Assembly: GCF_020831405.1 (NCBI RefSeq)
Contig: NZ_JAJHPU010000043.1
Span: 186,001 to 250,000 of the forward strand
Length of the DNA stretch: 64,000 bases
Reading direction: 5' to 3'
Origin: Pseudomonas oryzagri
GTDB lineage: Bacteria > Pseudomonadota > Gammaproteobacteria > Pseudomonadales > Pseudomonadaceae
Within the stretch, counting starts at the first letter, position 1; each line of letters starts with the position of its first letter. The position numbers and the translations under genes are program-made. The notes below the pieces were generated by a model, which was not told where the DNA came from, did not search any database, and saw nothing but the letters and a program-made list of their open reading frames with translations. Shown here piece by piece: positions 34,923-43,571 of the stretch.

Positions 34923-35558
34923 TCAGAACGGCGCCGGGCTCTCGAAGCGCAGGCGCTCGCCGCTCTGCGGGTGGGTCAGGCACAGCAGGCTGGCGTGCAG
35001 GCAGAGGCGCTCATGGGCGGCCAGCGCCTGTTCGTGGGCGTACAGGCGGTCGCCGAGCAGAGGGTGGCCGATGGCCAGCATGTGCACGCGCAGCTGGTGC
35101 GAGCGACCGGTGATCGGCGTCAGTTCCACCCGGCACCAGTCGCCGCAGCGTTCGACCACCCGCCAGAAGGTGAGGGCGTGCTTGCCCTGCTCATGGTCGA
35201 CCACATGGCGCGGCTTGGTCGGCGGATCGTAGCGCAGCGGCAGCTCGACGCGCCCACTGTCGGCCGCCGGCTGGCCCCAGCACAGCGCGGTGTAGGCCTT
35301 TTCCGTCTCGCGGTCGTGGAACTGACGCGACAGCTCGCGGTGGCTGTCGGCGTCGCGGGCCAGCACGATCAGCCCGGAGGTTTCCCAGTCCAGGCGATGG
35401 ACGATGCGCGCCTCCGGAAAGCCGTTGTCCTGCAGGCGGGTGACCAGGCAGTCGCGGTTGTCCTCGGCGCGGCCGGGCACCGAGAGCAGGAGGGTCGGCT
35501 TGTTGATCACCAGCAGGGCGGCATCCTGGTGAACGATTTCGATGTTCGACAGCGGCAT
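34923..35558 (-). CDS. rluA: RluA-family pseudouridine synthase
   Basis: RluA modifies uridine 746 of 23S rRNA and 32 of some tRNAs. The 211-aa protein has VINKPTLLLSVPGR, the catalytic segment ARIVHRLDWETSGLIVLARD (Asp in HRLD), and GRSHQLRVHMLAIGHPLLGDRLY, all classic RluA blocks. No S4 domain is attached, which fits RluA rather than RluC/D. It lies downstream of minE, as in P. aeruginosa, with a strong hairpin between. Confidence 0.92.
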   Translation of the reverse strand: MPLSNIEIVHQDAALLVINKPTLLLSVPGRAEDNRDCLVTRLQDNGFPEARIVHRLDWETSGLIVLARDADSHRELSRQFHDRETEKAYTALCWGQPAADSGRVELPLRYDPPTKPRHVVDHEQGKHALTFWRVVERCGDWCRVELTPITGRSHQLRVHMLAIGHPLLGDRLYAHEQALAAHERLCLHASLLCLTHPQSGERLRFESPAPF

Positions 35559-35577
35559 GGCGGTTCCACAAATGACA

Positions 35578-35599
35578 GCGGCGGCCCGCAGGCCGCCGC
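35578..35599 (-). terminator. Hairpin after minE
   Basis: GCGGCGGCC-cgca-GGCCGCCGC, a perfect nine-base stem between minE and rluA. The following minus-strand bases (TGTCATTTG) are only weakly T-rich, so termination may be partial. Confidence 0.5.
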
Positions 35600-35618
35600 A
35601 TGGTGTTTCCAGGCCCGA

Positions 35619-35873
35619 TCAGCGCTCGGGCAGGGTGACGTTCAGTTCGAGGATCGAGCAGGTGCCCTGGTTCTCCAGGGCGACCTGGACCTGGTCCTGC
35701 TCGATGTGCACGTACTTGCGGATCACCGCGATCAACTCCTCCTGCAGGGCCGGCAGATAGTCGGGCTGGCCGCGGCTCCCGCGCTCGTGGGCGACGATGA
35801 TCTGCAGGCGTTCCTTGGCGATCGAGGCAGAGGTGGTCTTCTTGCGCGAGAGGAGGAAGTCGAAGAGGCTCAT
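35619..35873 (-). CDS. minE: Cell division topological specificity factor MinE
   Basis: An 84-residue protein that drives MinD off the membrane and thereby sets up pole-to-pole oscillation. It starts [24 protein letters not shown] (broken here), combining the membrane-targeting N-terminus and the MinD-contact helix, followed by a beta-rich topological domain with [12 protein letters not shown] and VQVALENQG. The ATG overlaps the minD stop by four bases. Confidence 0.97.
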   Translation of the reverse strand: MSLFDFLLSRKKTTSASIAKERLQIIVAHERGSRGQPDYLPALQEELIAVIRKYVHIEQDQVQVALENQGTCSILELNVTLPER

Positions 35874-36685
35874 TCACGACCTCCGAACAGACGTTGCAGA
35901 AGACCCTTCTTCTGCACTTCGAGGAAACGGTGCGGCACATCCTTGCCGAGCAGACGATCGACCGCGTCGCCGTAGGCCTGGCCGGCATCGCTCTGCTCGT
36001 CGAGGATCACCGGGATACCCTGGTTGGAGGCCTTGAGCACCGCCTGGGATTCCGGGATCACGCCGATCAGGCCGATGGAGAGGATCTCCTCGACGTCGTC
36101 GACGCTGAGCATCTCGCCCTTGGATACCCGCTCGGGGTTGTAGCGGGTCAGCAGCAGGTGTTCCTTGATCGGCTCCTCGCCCTTTTCCGCGCGCTGCGAC
36201 TTGCTGGCCAGCAAACCGAGGATGCGGTCGGAGTCGCGTACCGAGGAAACTTCCGGGTTGGTCACCACGATGGCGATATCGGCGAAGTACATCGCCAGGT
36301 GCGCGCCGGTTTCGATGCCGGCCGGCGAGTCGCAGATGATGTACTCGAAGTCCTTCTTCAGTTCTTCCAGAACGCGCTCCACGCCATCCTTGGTCAGCGC
36401 TTCCTTGTCGCGGGTCTGGCTGGCGGCCAGCACGTAGAGGTTCTCGAGACGCTTGTCCTTGATCAGCGCCTGACCCAGGGTCGCTTCCTTGTGGATCACG
36501 TTGATGAAGTCGTAAACCACACGGCGCTCGCAGCCCATGATGAGGTCGAGGTTGCGCAGACCGACGTCGAAGTCGACGATCACGGTCTTGTGTCCACGCA
36601 TGGCGAGACCGGTCCCGAGGGCGGCGCTGGAAGTCGTTTTACCCACGCCACCCTTGCCGGAAGTGACAACAATGATTTTGGCCAA
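35870..36685 (-). CDS. minD: Septum site-determining ATPase MinD
   Basis: A 271-aa membrane-cycling ATPase that recruits MinC. The deviant Walker A motif [15 protein letters not shown] is near residue 10, the Walker-type [10 protein letters not shown] near 118, and the C-terminal amphipathic membrane-targeting helix is [16 protein letters not shown]. The start codon appears to be TTG, placing [13 protein letters not shown] at the usual position; no closer ATG gives the conserved N-terminus. It follows minC by 55 bases and overlaps minE. Confidence 0.97.
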   Translation of the reverse strand: MAKIIVVTSGKGGVGKTTSSAALGTGLAMRGHKTVIVDFDVGLRNLDLIMGCERRVVYDFINVIHKEATLGQALIKDKRLENLYVLAASQTRDKEALTKDGVERVLEELKKDFEYIICDSPAGIETGAHLAMYFADIAIVVTNPEVSSVRDSDRILGLLASKSQRAEKGEEPIKEHLLLTRYNPERVSKGEMLSVDDVEEILSIGLIGVIPESQAVLKASNQGIPVILDEQSDAGQAYGDAVDRLLGKDVPHRFLEVQKKGLLQRLFGGRE

Positions 36686-36740
36686 GGTGATTACCCCAGA
36701 ATTAATAGGTTCAGGTCCCTGAAATTGGCGCGAGTATCCG

Positions 36741-37514
36741 TTAAAGGCGGGTGATGTTCAACACACCGCCCGACAGGCTGACATGCACCGGTTTCCCCCA
36801 TTGCGGACCGCGTCTCAAGTCCTCGGCAACCTTGTAGTTACCCGCGATGGACAGCAGCTCGGCGGTGAGTTGCTGGCAGAAGATTCGGGCATTGGTATCG
36901 CCCTTGGCTCCGGCCATTACCCGCCCGCGCAACGGGCCATACACGTGGATATTGCCATCGGCGATAAGTTCCGCCCCCGGACTGACGGCCGACAGCACTA
37001 CGAGATCCCCCCCACGAGCATAGACCTGTTGGCCGCCACGTACAGGGCGAGTGACCACCAAAGTTGGCCGGCATTCGGGTTCCTCGGGCGCTTCTGCCTC
37101 GGCGGGGGCCGGCTCCTCTGGCTCTGCGGCGGCCGGCGAGGCGGCGGCAGGGGCCGGTTCGCCGAGCGGCCGCTCGCGGCCGCTGCCCGGCGGCAGCAGC
37201 GGCAGGCCCAGCTCGTTGGCTGCCTCGATATCCACCGCGCGACTGGCGCGTACGCCCACGGCGAGCAGGCCGTGACGCTGACAGATGTCGAGCAGGGCGC
37301 CCAGATCCAGCGGCGCTTCGTCCTCGGCCAGATGCTCGAGGCCGAGCACCACCGGGGCGGCGGTGAAGAAGTTGGGCGCCTGGGCGACCTTCTCGGTGAG
37401 CTGGCGGTCCAGGCGCGCGAGGTCGTTGCGGGCGAGTTCCAGGACGGTCACGGCGAGCATGTTGCCCTTGAGCCGGAACACGGGTTCTTGGTCGGTCGGA
37501 TCGGCGTGGGTCAT
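36741..37514 (-). CDS. minC: Septum site-determining protein MinC
   Basis: The FtsZ-inhibiting component (257 aa). The N-terminal domain (residues 1-115) contains [16 protein letters not shown], the C-terminal beta-helix has [39 protein letters not shown] (split blocks). Between them lies a long Pro/Ala/Glu-rich linker (about 118-150), longer than in E. coli and typical of Pseudomonas. The ATG beginning [13 protein letters not shown] is preferred because the upstream open frame is unrelated and belongs to the divergent acyltransferase promoter. Confidence 0.95.
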   Translation of the reverse strand: MTHADPTDQEPVFRLKGNMLAVTVLELARNDLARLDRQLTEKVAQAPNFFTAAPVVLGLEHLAEDEAPLDLGALLDICQRHGLLAVGVRASRAVDIEAANELGLPLLPPGSGRERPLGEPAPAAASPAAAEPEEPAPAEAEAPEEPECRPTLVVTRPVRGGQQVYARGGDLVVLSAVSPGAELIADGNIHVYGPLRGRVMAGAKGDTNARIFCQQLTAELLSIAGNYKVAEDLRRGPQWGKPVHVSLSGGVLNITRL

Positions 37515-37655
37515 GTGATTTGCAATCTGGGAGATGGCGGGACTTATAACGACAACCCCGCGGGCTCGCAAGTTGCAGCCATGGCTGATTCGACGGCATG
37601 TGACGGGTAGAATGTTTCGCTCGTTTGTCCGCCCGTTAACCGAATGGATGTATTG

Positions 37656-38588
37656 ATGGATCGTCCCCGCTTTCGTGCCGCCTTTCTTCATCCGCGCTTC
37701 TGGCCGTTGTGGCTGGGGCTGGCGCTGCTGTGGCTGGTGGTGCAACTGCCGTATGCCTGGCTGCTCGGGCTGGGGCGTGGCCTGGGGGCGCTGATGCTGA
37801 TGGGCGCCAGGTCGCGCCGGCAGATCGCCGCGCGCAACCTCGAGCTGTGCTTCCCCGAACTGTCCGCCGCCGAACGGGCGCGCCTGCTGCGCGACAACTT
37901 CGCCTCCAACGGCATCGCGTTCTTCGAGATGGCCATGAGCTGGTGGTGGCCGCGCGCGCGGCTGGCGCGACTGGCGCACATCGAGGGCCTGGAGCATTTG
38001 CAGGCGGCGCAGCGCGACGGGCAGGGGGTGATCCTGATGTCCCTGCACTTCACCACCCTGGAGATCGGCGCCGCGCTGCTCGGCCAGCGCCACACCATCG
38101 ACGGGATGTACCGCGAGCACGACAACCCGCTGTTCGACTACATCCAGCGCCGTGGCCGCGAGCGTCACAACCTCGATGCCACCGCGATCGAGCGCGAGGA
38201 CGTGCGCGCCATGCTCAAGGTGCTGCGCGCCGGCCGCGCCATCTGGTACGCGCCGGACCAGGACTATGGGCGCAAGCAGAGCATCTTCGTGCCGCTGTTC
38301 GGCGTGCCCGCGGCCACCGTCACCGCCACCACCAAGTTCGCCCGCCTGGGCAAGGCACGCGTGGTGCCCTTCACCCAGCAGCGGCTGGCCGACGGCTCCG
38401 GCTACCGTCTGGTGGTGCATCCGCCGCTGGAGGACTTCCCCGGCGACAGCGAGGAGGCCGACTGCCTGCGCATCAACCAGTGGATCGAGCAGGTGGTGCG
38501 CGATTGTCCCGAGCAGTACCTGTGGGCGCACCGTCGCTTCAAGACGCGCCCGGAGGGCGAGGCCAGCCTGTATCGCCGGGAGGCTTGA
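37656..38588 (+). CDS. htrB: Lipid A lauroyl acyltransferase (LpxL/HtrB)
   Basis: An inner-membrane acyltransferase adding a secondary fatty chain to lipid A. One N-terminal helix (about residues 18-40) is followed by the catalytic domain with [12 protein letters not shown], containing the H-x4-E pair, and [18 protein letters not shown], the substrate-binding block. The 310-aa length matches the family. I prefer the second ATG ([10 protein letters not shown]), although one twelve bases earlier is in frame. It diverges from minC and is followed two bases later by the patatin gene. Confidence 0.93.
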   Translation: MDRPRFRAAFLHPRFWPLWLGLALLWLVVQLPYAWLLGLGRGLGALMLMGARSRRQIAARNLELCFPELSAAERARLLRDNFASNGIAFFEMAMSWWWPRARLARLAHIEGLEHLQAAQRDGQGVILMSLHFTTLEIGAALLGQRHTIDGMYREHDNPLFDYIQRRGRERHNLDATAIEREDVRAMLKVLRAGRAIWYAPDQDYGRKQSIFVPLFGVPAATVTATTKFARLGKARVVPFTQQRLADGSGYRLVVHPPLEDFPGDSEEADCLRINQWIEQVVRDCPEQYLWAHRRFKTRPEGEASLYRREA

Positions 38589-38590
38589 GC

Positions 38591-39778
38591 ATGGCGGACG
38601 GAACGGTGCCGGCGACGGCCGACACCGCCCTGATCCTGTCCGGGGGCGGCGCGCGTGCCGCCTACCAGGTCGGCGTGCTCAGCGCCATCCGCGAGCTGCT
38701 GGCCGAGGATGCCGACAACCCCTTCCCGGTGATCGTCGGCACCTCGGCCGGCGCCATCAATGCCGTGGCGCTCGCCTGCGGCGCGCAGCGCATGCGCGCC
38801 AGCATCGAACGGCTGACCCATATCTGGCGCGGTTTCAGTACCGACCGCATCTACCGCAGCGATCTGCCCGGAGTGGCGCGCCAGGCGGCCGGCTTCGTCG
38901 CCAACAGCCTGCTCGGCCTGGACCGCGAGGTGCCGGTGGCGCTGCTCGACAACCGTCCGCTGGGCGAGCTGCTGCGCCGCGAGCTCGACCTCGACGGCAT
39001 TCCCGCCGCCCTGGCCAGCGGCCAGCTGCGCGCGGTGGCGGTGACCGCCTTCGGCTACAGCTCGGGGCAGGCGGTGACCTTCTACCAGGCGGCCGGACCG
39101 ATCGCGGCCTGGCGGCGACACCGGCGGCTGGGCGTGCCGGCGCAGCTGAGCCACGCCCATCTGCTGGCCAGTTCGGCGATTCCGCTGCTGTTCCCGCCGG
39201 TGCGGGTGGGACGGGAATTCTTCGGCGACGGTGCCATGCGGCAGAGCGCGCCGATCAGCCCGGCGCTGCACCTGGGCGCGCGCCGCGTGCTGGTGGTCGG
39301 CGTCAGCGGCCAGCCGCTGGCCGGCGCGGGCGATGCGGCGGCGGGCGGACCGCCGCTGCCCAACCCGCCGAGCCTGGCGCAGCTGGGCGGTCACCTGCTC
39401 AACAGTACCTTCATCGACAGTCTGGAGAGCGATATCGAGCTGCTCGAACGCCTCAACCAGGTCAGCGGCCTGGTGGCGCCGGAGCAGCGCGGTTCGTACA
39501 TGCAGCCGGTGGACGTGCTGGTGATCGCGCCGAGCCGGCCGCTGGAGGAAATCGCCATGCGCCACCGCCAGCTGCTGCCGCGCGCGCTGCGCCTGTTCCT
39601 GCGCGGCCCGGGGGCGACCCGCGCCGGCGGCGCCACGGTGCTCAGCTATCTGCTGTTCGAGGCTGGCTACTGCAACGAGCTGATCGAGCTGGGTTACCAG
39701 GACGCCATGAACCGCCGGGCCGAGCTGGAGCGCTTCCTCGGCCTGCCGGTGCTGCACGCCCAGCCGGCGATGGCCTGA
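38591..39778 (+). CDS. Patatin-like phospholipase
   Basis: A 395-aa hydrolase of the patatin family. The oxyanion-hole Gly run is [15 protein letters not shown], the nucleophile Ser52 is in [11 protein letters not shown], and the partner Asp is in [12 protein letters not shown], giving a complete Ser-Asp dyad. C-terminal residues from about 270 extend beyond the patatin core, as in a bacterial subgroup of unknown substrate. No signal peptide is seen. It starts two bases after the acyltransferase stop, so both are in one operon, which suggests a role in membrane lipid turnover. Confidence 0.92.
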   Translation: MADGTVPATADTALILSGGGARAAYQVGVLSAIRELLAEDADNPFPVIVGTSAGAINAVALACGAQRMRASIERLTHIWRGFSTDRIYRSDLPGVARQAAGFVANSLLGLDREVPVALLDNRPLGELLRRELDLDGIPAALASGQLRAVAVTAFGYSSGQAVTFYQAAGPIAAWRRHRRLGVPAQLSHAHLLASSAIPLLFPPVRVGREFFGDGAMRQSAPISPALHLGARRVLVVGVSGQPLAGAGDAAAGGPPLPNPPSLAQLGGHLLNSTFIDSLESDIELLERLNQVSGLVAPEQRGSYMQPVDVLVIAPSRPLEEIAMRHRQLLPRALRLFLRGPGATRAGGATVLSYLLFEAGYCNELIELGYQDAMNRRAELERFLGLPVLHAQPAMA

Positions 39779-39780
39779 GG

Positions 39781-40641
39781 TCAGGCGAAGCGGCCGTCGC
39801 GGAAGTCCGCCAGCGCCTGCTCGATCTCCTCGCGGCTGTTCATCACGAACGGGCCGTACTGCACCACCGGCTCGCCCAGCGGCCGGCCGGCGATCAACAG
39901 GGCGCGTGCGCCCGTCGCGCTGGTCAGGTGCAGGCTGTCGCCTTCGCTCAGGCGGGCCAGCTGGCCGGCCCGCACGTTCTGGTCGCGCTGGCCGCGCACC
40001 GTCAGTTCGCCGTCGAACACGTAGACCAGCACGTTGTGGCCGCGCGGCAGCTCCGGCATCAGGCAGGCGCCGGCCGGGAAGGAGAGGTCGAACAGGTGCG
40101 GCTCGGTGTGTGGGCGCTGCACGGCGCCGGCTTGCTGCTGTTCGCCCTCGTGGAAGCTGCCGGCGATCACCCGCACGCCCACCCCGCGGCTGCTGGTCAG
40201 CCGGGGGATTTCGGCGGCGGCGAAGTCACGGTAGCTGGCCGGGCCCATCTTGTCGGCGGCCGGCAGGTTGAGCCACAGCTGGAAGCCGAACAGCCGCCCC
40301 TGCTCCTGCTCGGGCATCTCGCTGTGCACGATGCCGCGCGCGGCGGTCATCCACTGCACGCCGCCGGCCTCGAGCAGGCCGCGATTGCCCAGATGGTCCT
40401 CGTGGCGCATGCGCCCCTCGAGCATGACGGTCACGGTCTCGAAGCCGCGGTGCGGGTGGGACGGGAAGCCGCCGATGTAGTCGCGCGCATCGAACGAGTC
40501 GAAGGCGTCCAGCATCAGGAACGGATCGAAGCGCTCCAGTCCGGGGCCACCGATGATGCGGGTCAGGCGCACGCCGTCGCCGTCGGAGGTGGCGCGGCCC
40601 TGGTGCAGGTCGAGCACGTCGCGGTAGTGGGGGTAGCTCAT
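39781..40641 (-). CDS. Pirin family protein
   Basis: A bicupin of 286 aa. The metal-binding histidines are seen in GGFPSHPHRGFETVTVMLEG (two His) and HSEMPEQEQGRLFGFQLW, typical of pirins with quercetinase activity in vitro. The C-terminal cupin has GELTVRGQRDQNVRAGQLARL. The biological substrate is not known. The ATG is placed at MSYPHYRDVLDLH, close to the usual start; the open frame before it is not conserved. It converges on the patatin gene. Confidence 0.93.
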   Translation of the reverse strand: MSYPHYRDVLDLHQGRATSDGDGVRLTRIIGGPGLERFDPFLMLDAFDSFDARDYIGGFPSHPHRGFETVTVMLEGRMRHEDHLGNRGLLEAGGVQWMTAARGIVHSEMPEQEQGRLFGFQLWLNLPAADKMGPASYRDFAAAEIPRLTSSRGVGVRVIAGSFHEGEQQQAGAVQRPHTEPHLFDLSFPAGACLMPELPRGHNVLVYVFDGELTVRGQRDQNVRAGQLARLSEGDSLHLTSATGARALLIAGRPLGEPVVQYGPFVMNSREEIEQALADFRDGRFA

Positions 40642-40743
40642 GGCGCAGCTCCTCGATTCGGGGTGTGCGACCATTCTGGTTCAATTCGCCGGATGGATGG
40701 GTGCTGATTTTGCGTCCGAATCATCGGCTGGGTCGATCAATAC

Positions 40744-41526
40744 TCACTCCGCGATCTGCAGGCGTCGCGCCTCGGTGTACACGTAGCGCACCTTCTCGTA
40801 CTCGAACGGTGAGTTGAGCTCGCCGTAGCGGAAGGGGTTGATGTAACGGCGATCGAGGGCCATCACCCCGTAGTAGGGCGTCGCCTGCTGGGTGGCGCCG
40901 GCTTCCGCGGCGGGATCGAGGGCCGCGCCGATAGCGAAGTCGAACGCCAGTCCGCCGGTATCGCGCAGGTTCGACGGGCCGAGCAGCGGGAGCACCATGT
41001 AAGGGCCTTCCTCGACGCCCCAGTAACCGAGGGTCTGGCCGAAATCCTCGCTGCGCCGGGGCAGGCCCATACGGCTGGCCGGGTCCCACAGCCCGCCGAC
41101 CCCCAGGACGGTATTGAACAGCAGGCGCGCCGTGGTGTGCAGGGCGTCGTGGCCCTGCAACTGCAGCAGGTGGTTGGCCAGGCTGGGGATTTCGCCGAGG
41201 TTGGCGAAAAAGTGGCTGACGCCGCTGCGCACGAAGCGCGGGGTGACCGTGCGGTAGACGTCGACCGCCGGCAGGTAGACCCACTCGTCGAAACGCTGGT
41301 TGAAGTGATAGACGCGGCGGTTCCAGCCTTCCCAGGGATCGTTGTTGACCAGGGCGACCAGCGTGGCGCGCTCGAATTCGCGCTGGTTGAGCTGCGGATT
41401 GAAGCGCAGCAGCTCCAGCGGACGGGTGAAACCGTCGGCGTCGGGTGTCATGTCTCCGGCGGAGGCGTCAGCGCCGAGGACCAGCAGGCCGGCCAGCAGC
41501 AGGGCGGAGAGGGAGCGCTCAGTCAC
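40744..41526 (-). CDS. MlaA/VacJ-like protein without lipobox
   Basis: MlaA removes misplaced phospholipid from the outer membrane outer leaflet. The family core is clear: DPWEGWNRRVYHFN, FFANLGEIPSLANHLLQL, LGVGGLWDPASRMGLPRRSEDFGQTLG and GPSNLRDTGGLAFD. The signal peptide (MTERSLSALLLAGLLVLGADASAG) has no cysteine, so this copy cannot be lipidated like classical MlaA. The GTG start overlaps the end of the preceding hydrolase gene by eight bases, which argues that both act together. A second, canonical mlaA may exist elsewhere on the chromosome. Confidence 0.9.
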   Translation of the reverse strand: MTERSLSALLLAGLLVLGADASAGDMTPDADGFTRPLELLRFNPQLNQREFERATLVALVNNDPWEGWNRRVYHFNQRFDEWVYLPAVDVYRTVTPRFVRSGVSHFFANLGEIPSLANHLLQLQGHDALHTTARLLFNTVLGVGGLWDPASRMGLPRRSEDFGQTLGYWGVEEGPYMVLPLLGPSNLRDTGGLAFDFAIGAALDPAAEAGATQQATPYYGVMALDRRYINPFRYGELNSPFEYEKVRYVYTEARRLQIAE

Positions 41527-42814
41527 GGAGGAACTCCAGCATGGCCTGGGTGTTGACGCGGTACTCCATGTTGCCGCAATGGCCGCCGCGCGGGAAAAGC
41601 GTCAGCCGCTCGCCGAGGGTCTGGCGCAGGAAGCCGAGGTCGCCGGGACCGAGGATCAGGTCGTCGCGATTGTGGAACACGGCGATCTTGCTGCTGCCGG
41701 CTAGGTAGTCACGCAGGGCGTACAGGCTGATCTGGTCGACCAGCTGGACGATGCTGCCGCCGCGCTCGCGTTTGCGCCAGAAGGGCAGCAGCTGCTCGCG
41801 GATATAGCAGTCGAAGTCGCAGAGCAGGGCGCGCTTGAAGAAGGGGGTCAGGCTGGTGCCCTCGTCCATCGGGTAGGTCGGCGGCACTATGGCGCCGCGC
41901 TGGTTGATCAGGTCGGAGGTGAAGGCCATGTCGGCGGCGGTGAAGCGGAACACCGCGCCGATCAGCATGGCCATCTCCTCGTTGGACAGGCGCTGCTGCG
42001 AGCGCTGGAAGTCGTAGAGCAGCGCCATATCGATCTGCGCCGAACCGTGCTCCTCGAAGTAGCGCGTCAGCTTGGCGAGGATCAGGTCGTAGAAGGTCTG
42101 GCTGTTGGTGATGCCCTTGACCTCGGTCTGCACCAGGCGGTCGAGGTTGGTGACCGCGGAATACACGTTGACCGGCGGATTGATCATCAGCACCCGGCGG
42201 AAGCGGAAGGCGCCCTCGCGTTCGTCGAGGTGGCTGACGAAGGCGGCGTTCAGGCCGCCCAGGCTGTAGCCGACGAGGGAGTAGTCGGTTACCGGCAGGT
42301 CCCGTTGCTGCTTGCGGATCTTGCGCATCGCCCGGTACAGGTCGACGGCGTCGCGGTCGGAGATGCCCGGCGTGGCGTCGCGCGAGGCGGCGGCCATGAA
42401 GTCCTGGCTGCACGGCGAGGACAGTTGCACGACGTGATAGCCGGCGCCGTAGAACAGGCGCTTGAGATCCTCGGTCTTGCTGTTGGTGTAGTGCGCGCCG
42501 GTGCCGGAGATGATGAACACCAGCGGCGCCGGGCCTTTCTGGCGGGCCAGGCGGTACTTGAGGGTCTTCACCGCCCAGAAGTTGTCCGGCAGCTCGCGGT
42601 GCGGGCGCAGGCGCAGGCTGTAGTCCGCCTGATCGATGTCCTCGTCGTCCGGTAGCGCGGGGCGTAGTGGCTCGGGCGTGCCGGCGATGGTCGCCTCGAA
42701 GGGATTGGCCAGTGGATAGCCGTATTCGTCCGCGCCTATCTCGCGGGCGGCCGTCGCGGCAGCAGCCAGGCCGAGGCCGGCGAGGAGGACGAGGAGGCGG
42801 ACGATCAGGGGCAT
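41519..42814 (-). CDS. Exported alpha/beta-hydrolase fold protein
   Basis: A 431-aa protein with a signal peptide (residues 1-23, ending ATA). The hydrolase elbow is SLVGYSLGGLNAAF (Ser nucleophile), with FHNRDDLILG and PRGGHCGNMEY as likely Asp and His of the triad. FIISGTGAHYTNSK marks the oxyanion region. The family is an uncharacterised group found beside the MlaA-like gene, which it precedes with an eight-base overlap. A lipase or esterase activity on envelope lipids is a reasonable inference, not shown. Confidence 0.85.
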   Translation of the reverse strand: MPLIVRLLVLLAGLGLAAAATAAREIGADEYGYPLANPFEATIAGTPEPLRPALPDDEDIDQADYSLRLRPHRELPDNFWAVKTLKYRLARQKGPAPLVFIISGTGAHYTNSKTEDLKRLFYGAGYHVVQLSSPCSQDFMAAASRDATPGISDRDAVDLYRAMRKIRKQQRDLPVTDYSLVGYSLGGLNAAFVSHLDEREGAFRFRRVLMINPPVNVYSAVTNLDRLVQTEVKGITNSQTFYDLILAKLTRYFEEHGSAQIDMALLYDFQRSQQRLSNEEMAMLIGAVFRFTAADMAFTSDLINQRGAIVPPTYPMDEGTSLTPFFKRALLCDFDCYIREQLLPFWRKRERGGSIVQLVDQISLYALRDYLAGSSKIAVFHNRDDLILGPGDLGFLRQTLGERLTLFPRGGHCGNMEYRVNTQAMLEFLRD

Positions 42815-43100
42815 GCGGTCACCTTCCGTGGGAACGGGGCGTGGACAGCTTCAGACCCGGCCGCGCGCCGCGAGTTGCAGTGCGACGCGGATTCGCATTG
42901 GTGCAGCCTGCACATCGCATTGTGCCGCGCTGCGCGGCCCGGGGCAGCAGGGGCGGCGGAAAATCCCGGCCACGACCACTGGCCGGGGCGGCAATCTCCG
43001 GCCCGGCGACAACCCCCCGTGGGGCCTGTTGCGCTGCGGGCTCCGCCGGAAAATGCCCAGCGCTCGGGCAGGGTTCCGTACGGAGCCGGAAATACGACGG

Positions 43101-43445
43101 TCAGAAGTCGTTGTCGTCGTCGCGTTGGCTCAGCTCCTCCATATGCTTGCGCGACAGGGCGAGGAAGCGCGGCGTCAGGCCGGCATCCTCGTACACGGGA
43201 TCGCCCTGTTCGTCGGTGGCCACCACCTTCTGCCCCTTGATGTAGGGAAAGCTCGCCTCCAGTTCCTGCAGGGCGACGCCGACCAGTTCGCCGAGCAGTT
43301 CCTCGGGGCGGCGCCTGGGATACATTTCGCCGAGCGCCGCCAGGCGGGCGGCCGACTCCAGATCGAGGGGAATGTGGTAGGTGGTCTTGCTAAGCCGCCC
43401 CTTGGCGCTGAGTTCCCACTCCTTCACCAAATCGCGGATCTTCAT
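43101..43445 (-). CDS. Hypothetical small protein divergent from ppc
   Basis: A 114-residue soluble protein. Its N-terminal half (MKIRDLVKEWELSAKGRLSKTTYHIPLDLESAARLAALGEMYP in pieces) has the pattern of a ribbon-helix-helix or similar short DNA-binding fold, and the C-terminal half is polar and acidic, ending RDDDNDF. Relatives in Pseudomonas are annotated loosely as pilus-related, for which I see no evidence here. It diverges from ppc with about 125 bases between, and 286 bases downstream lie before the hydrolase gene, in which I see nothing. Confidence 0.75.
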   Translation of the reverse strand: MKIRDLVKEWELSAKGRLSKTTYHIPLDLESAARLAALGEMYPRRRPEELLGELVGVALQELEASFPYIKGQKVVATDEQGDPVYEDAGLTPRFLALSRKHMEELSQRDDDNDF

Positions 43446-43571
43446 GCATGCCTCCCGGCCTTGGGCTGCCGCCCGATGGCGTTCCGTCACAGGGGTGTCC
43501 ACTAAAAAGCCTAGACTGCCGGTAAGATCTTGCCGCACCAGTGGTAACGGCCGAACAGAAGGAGAGTCGCC

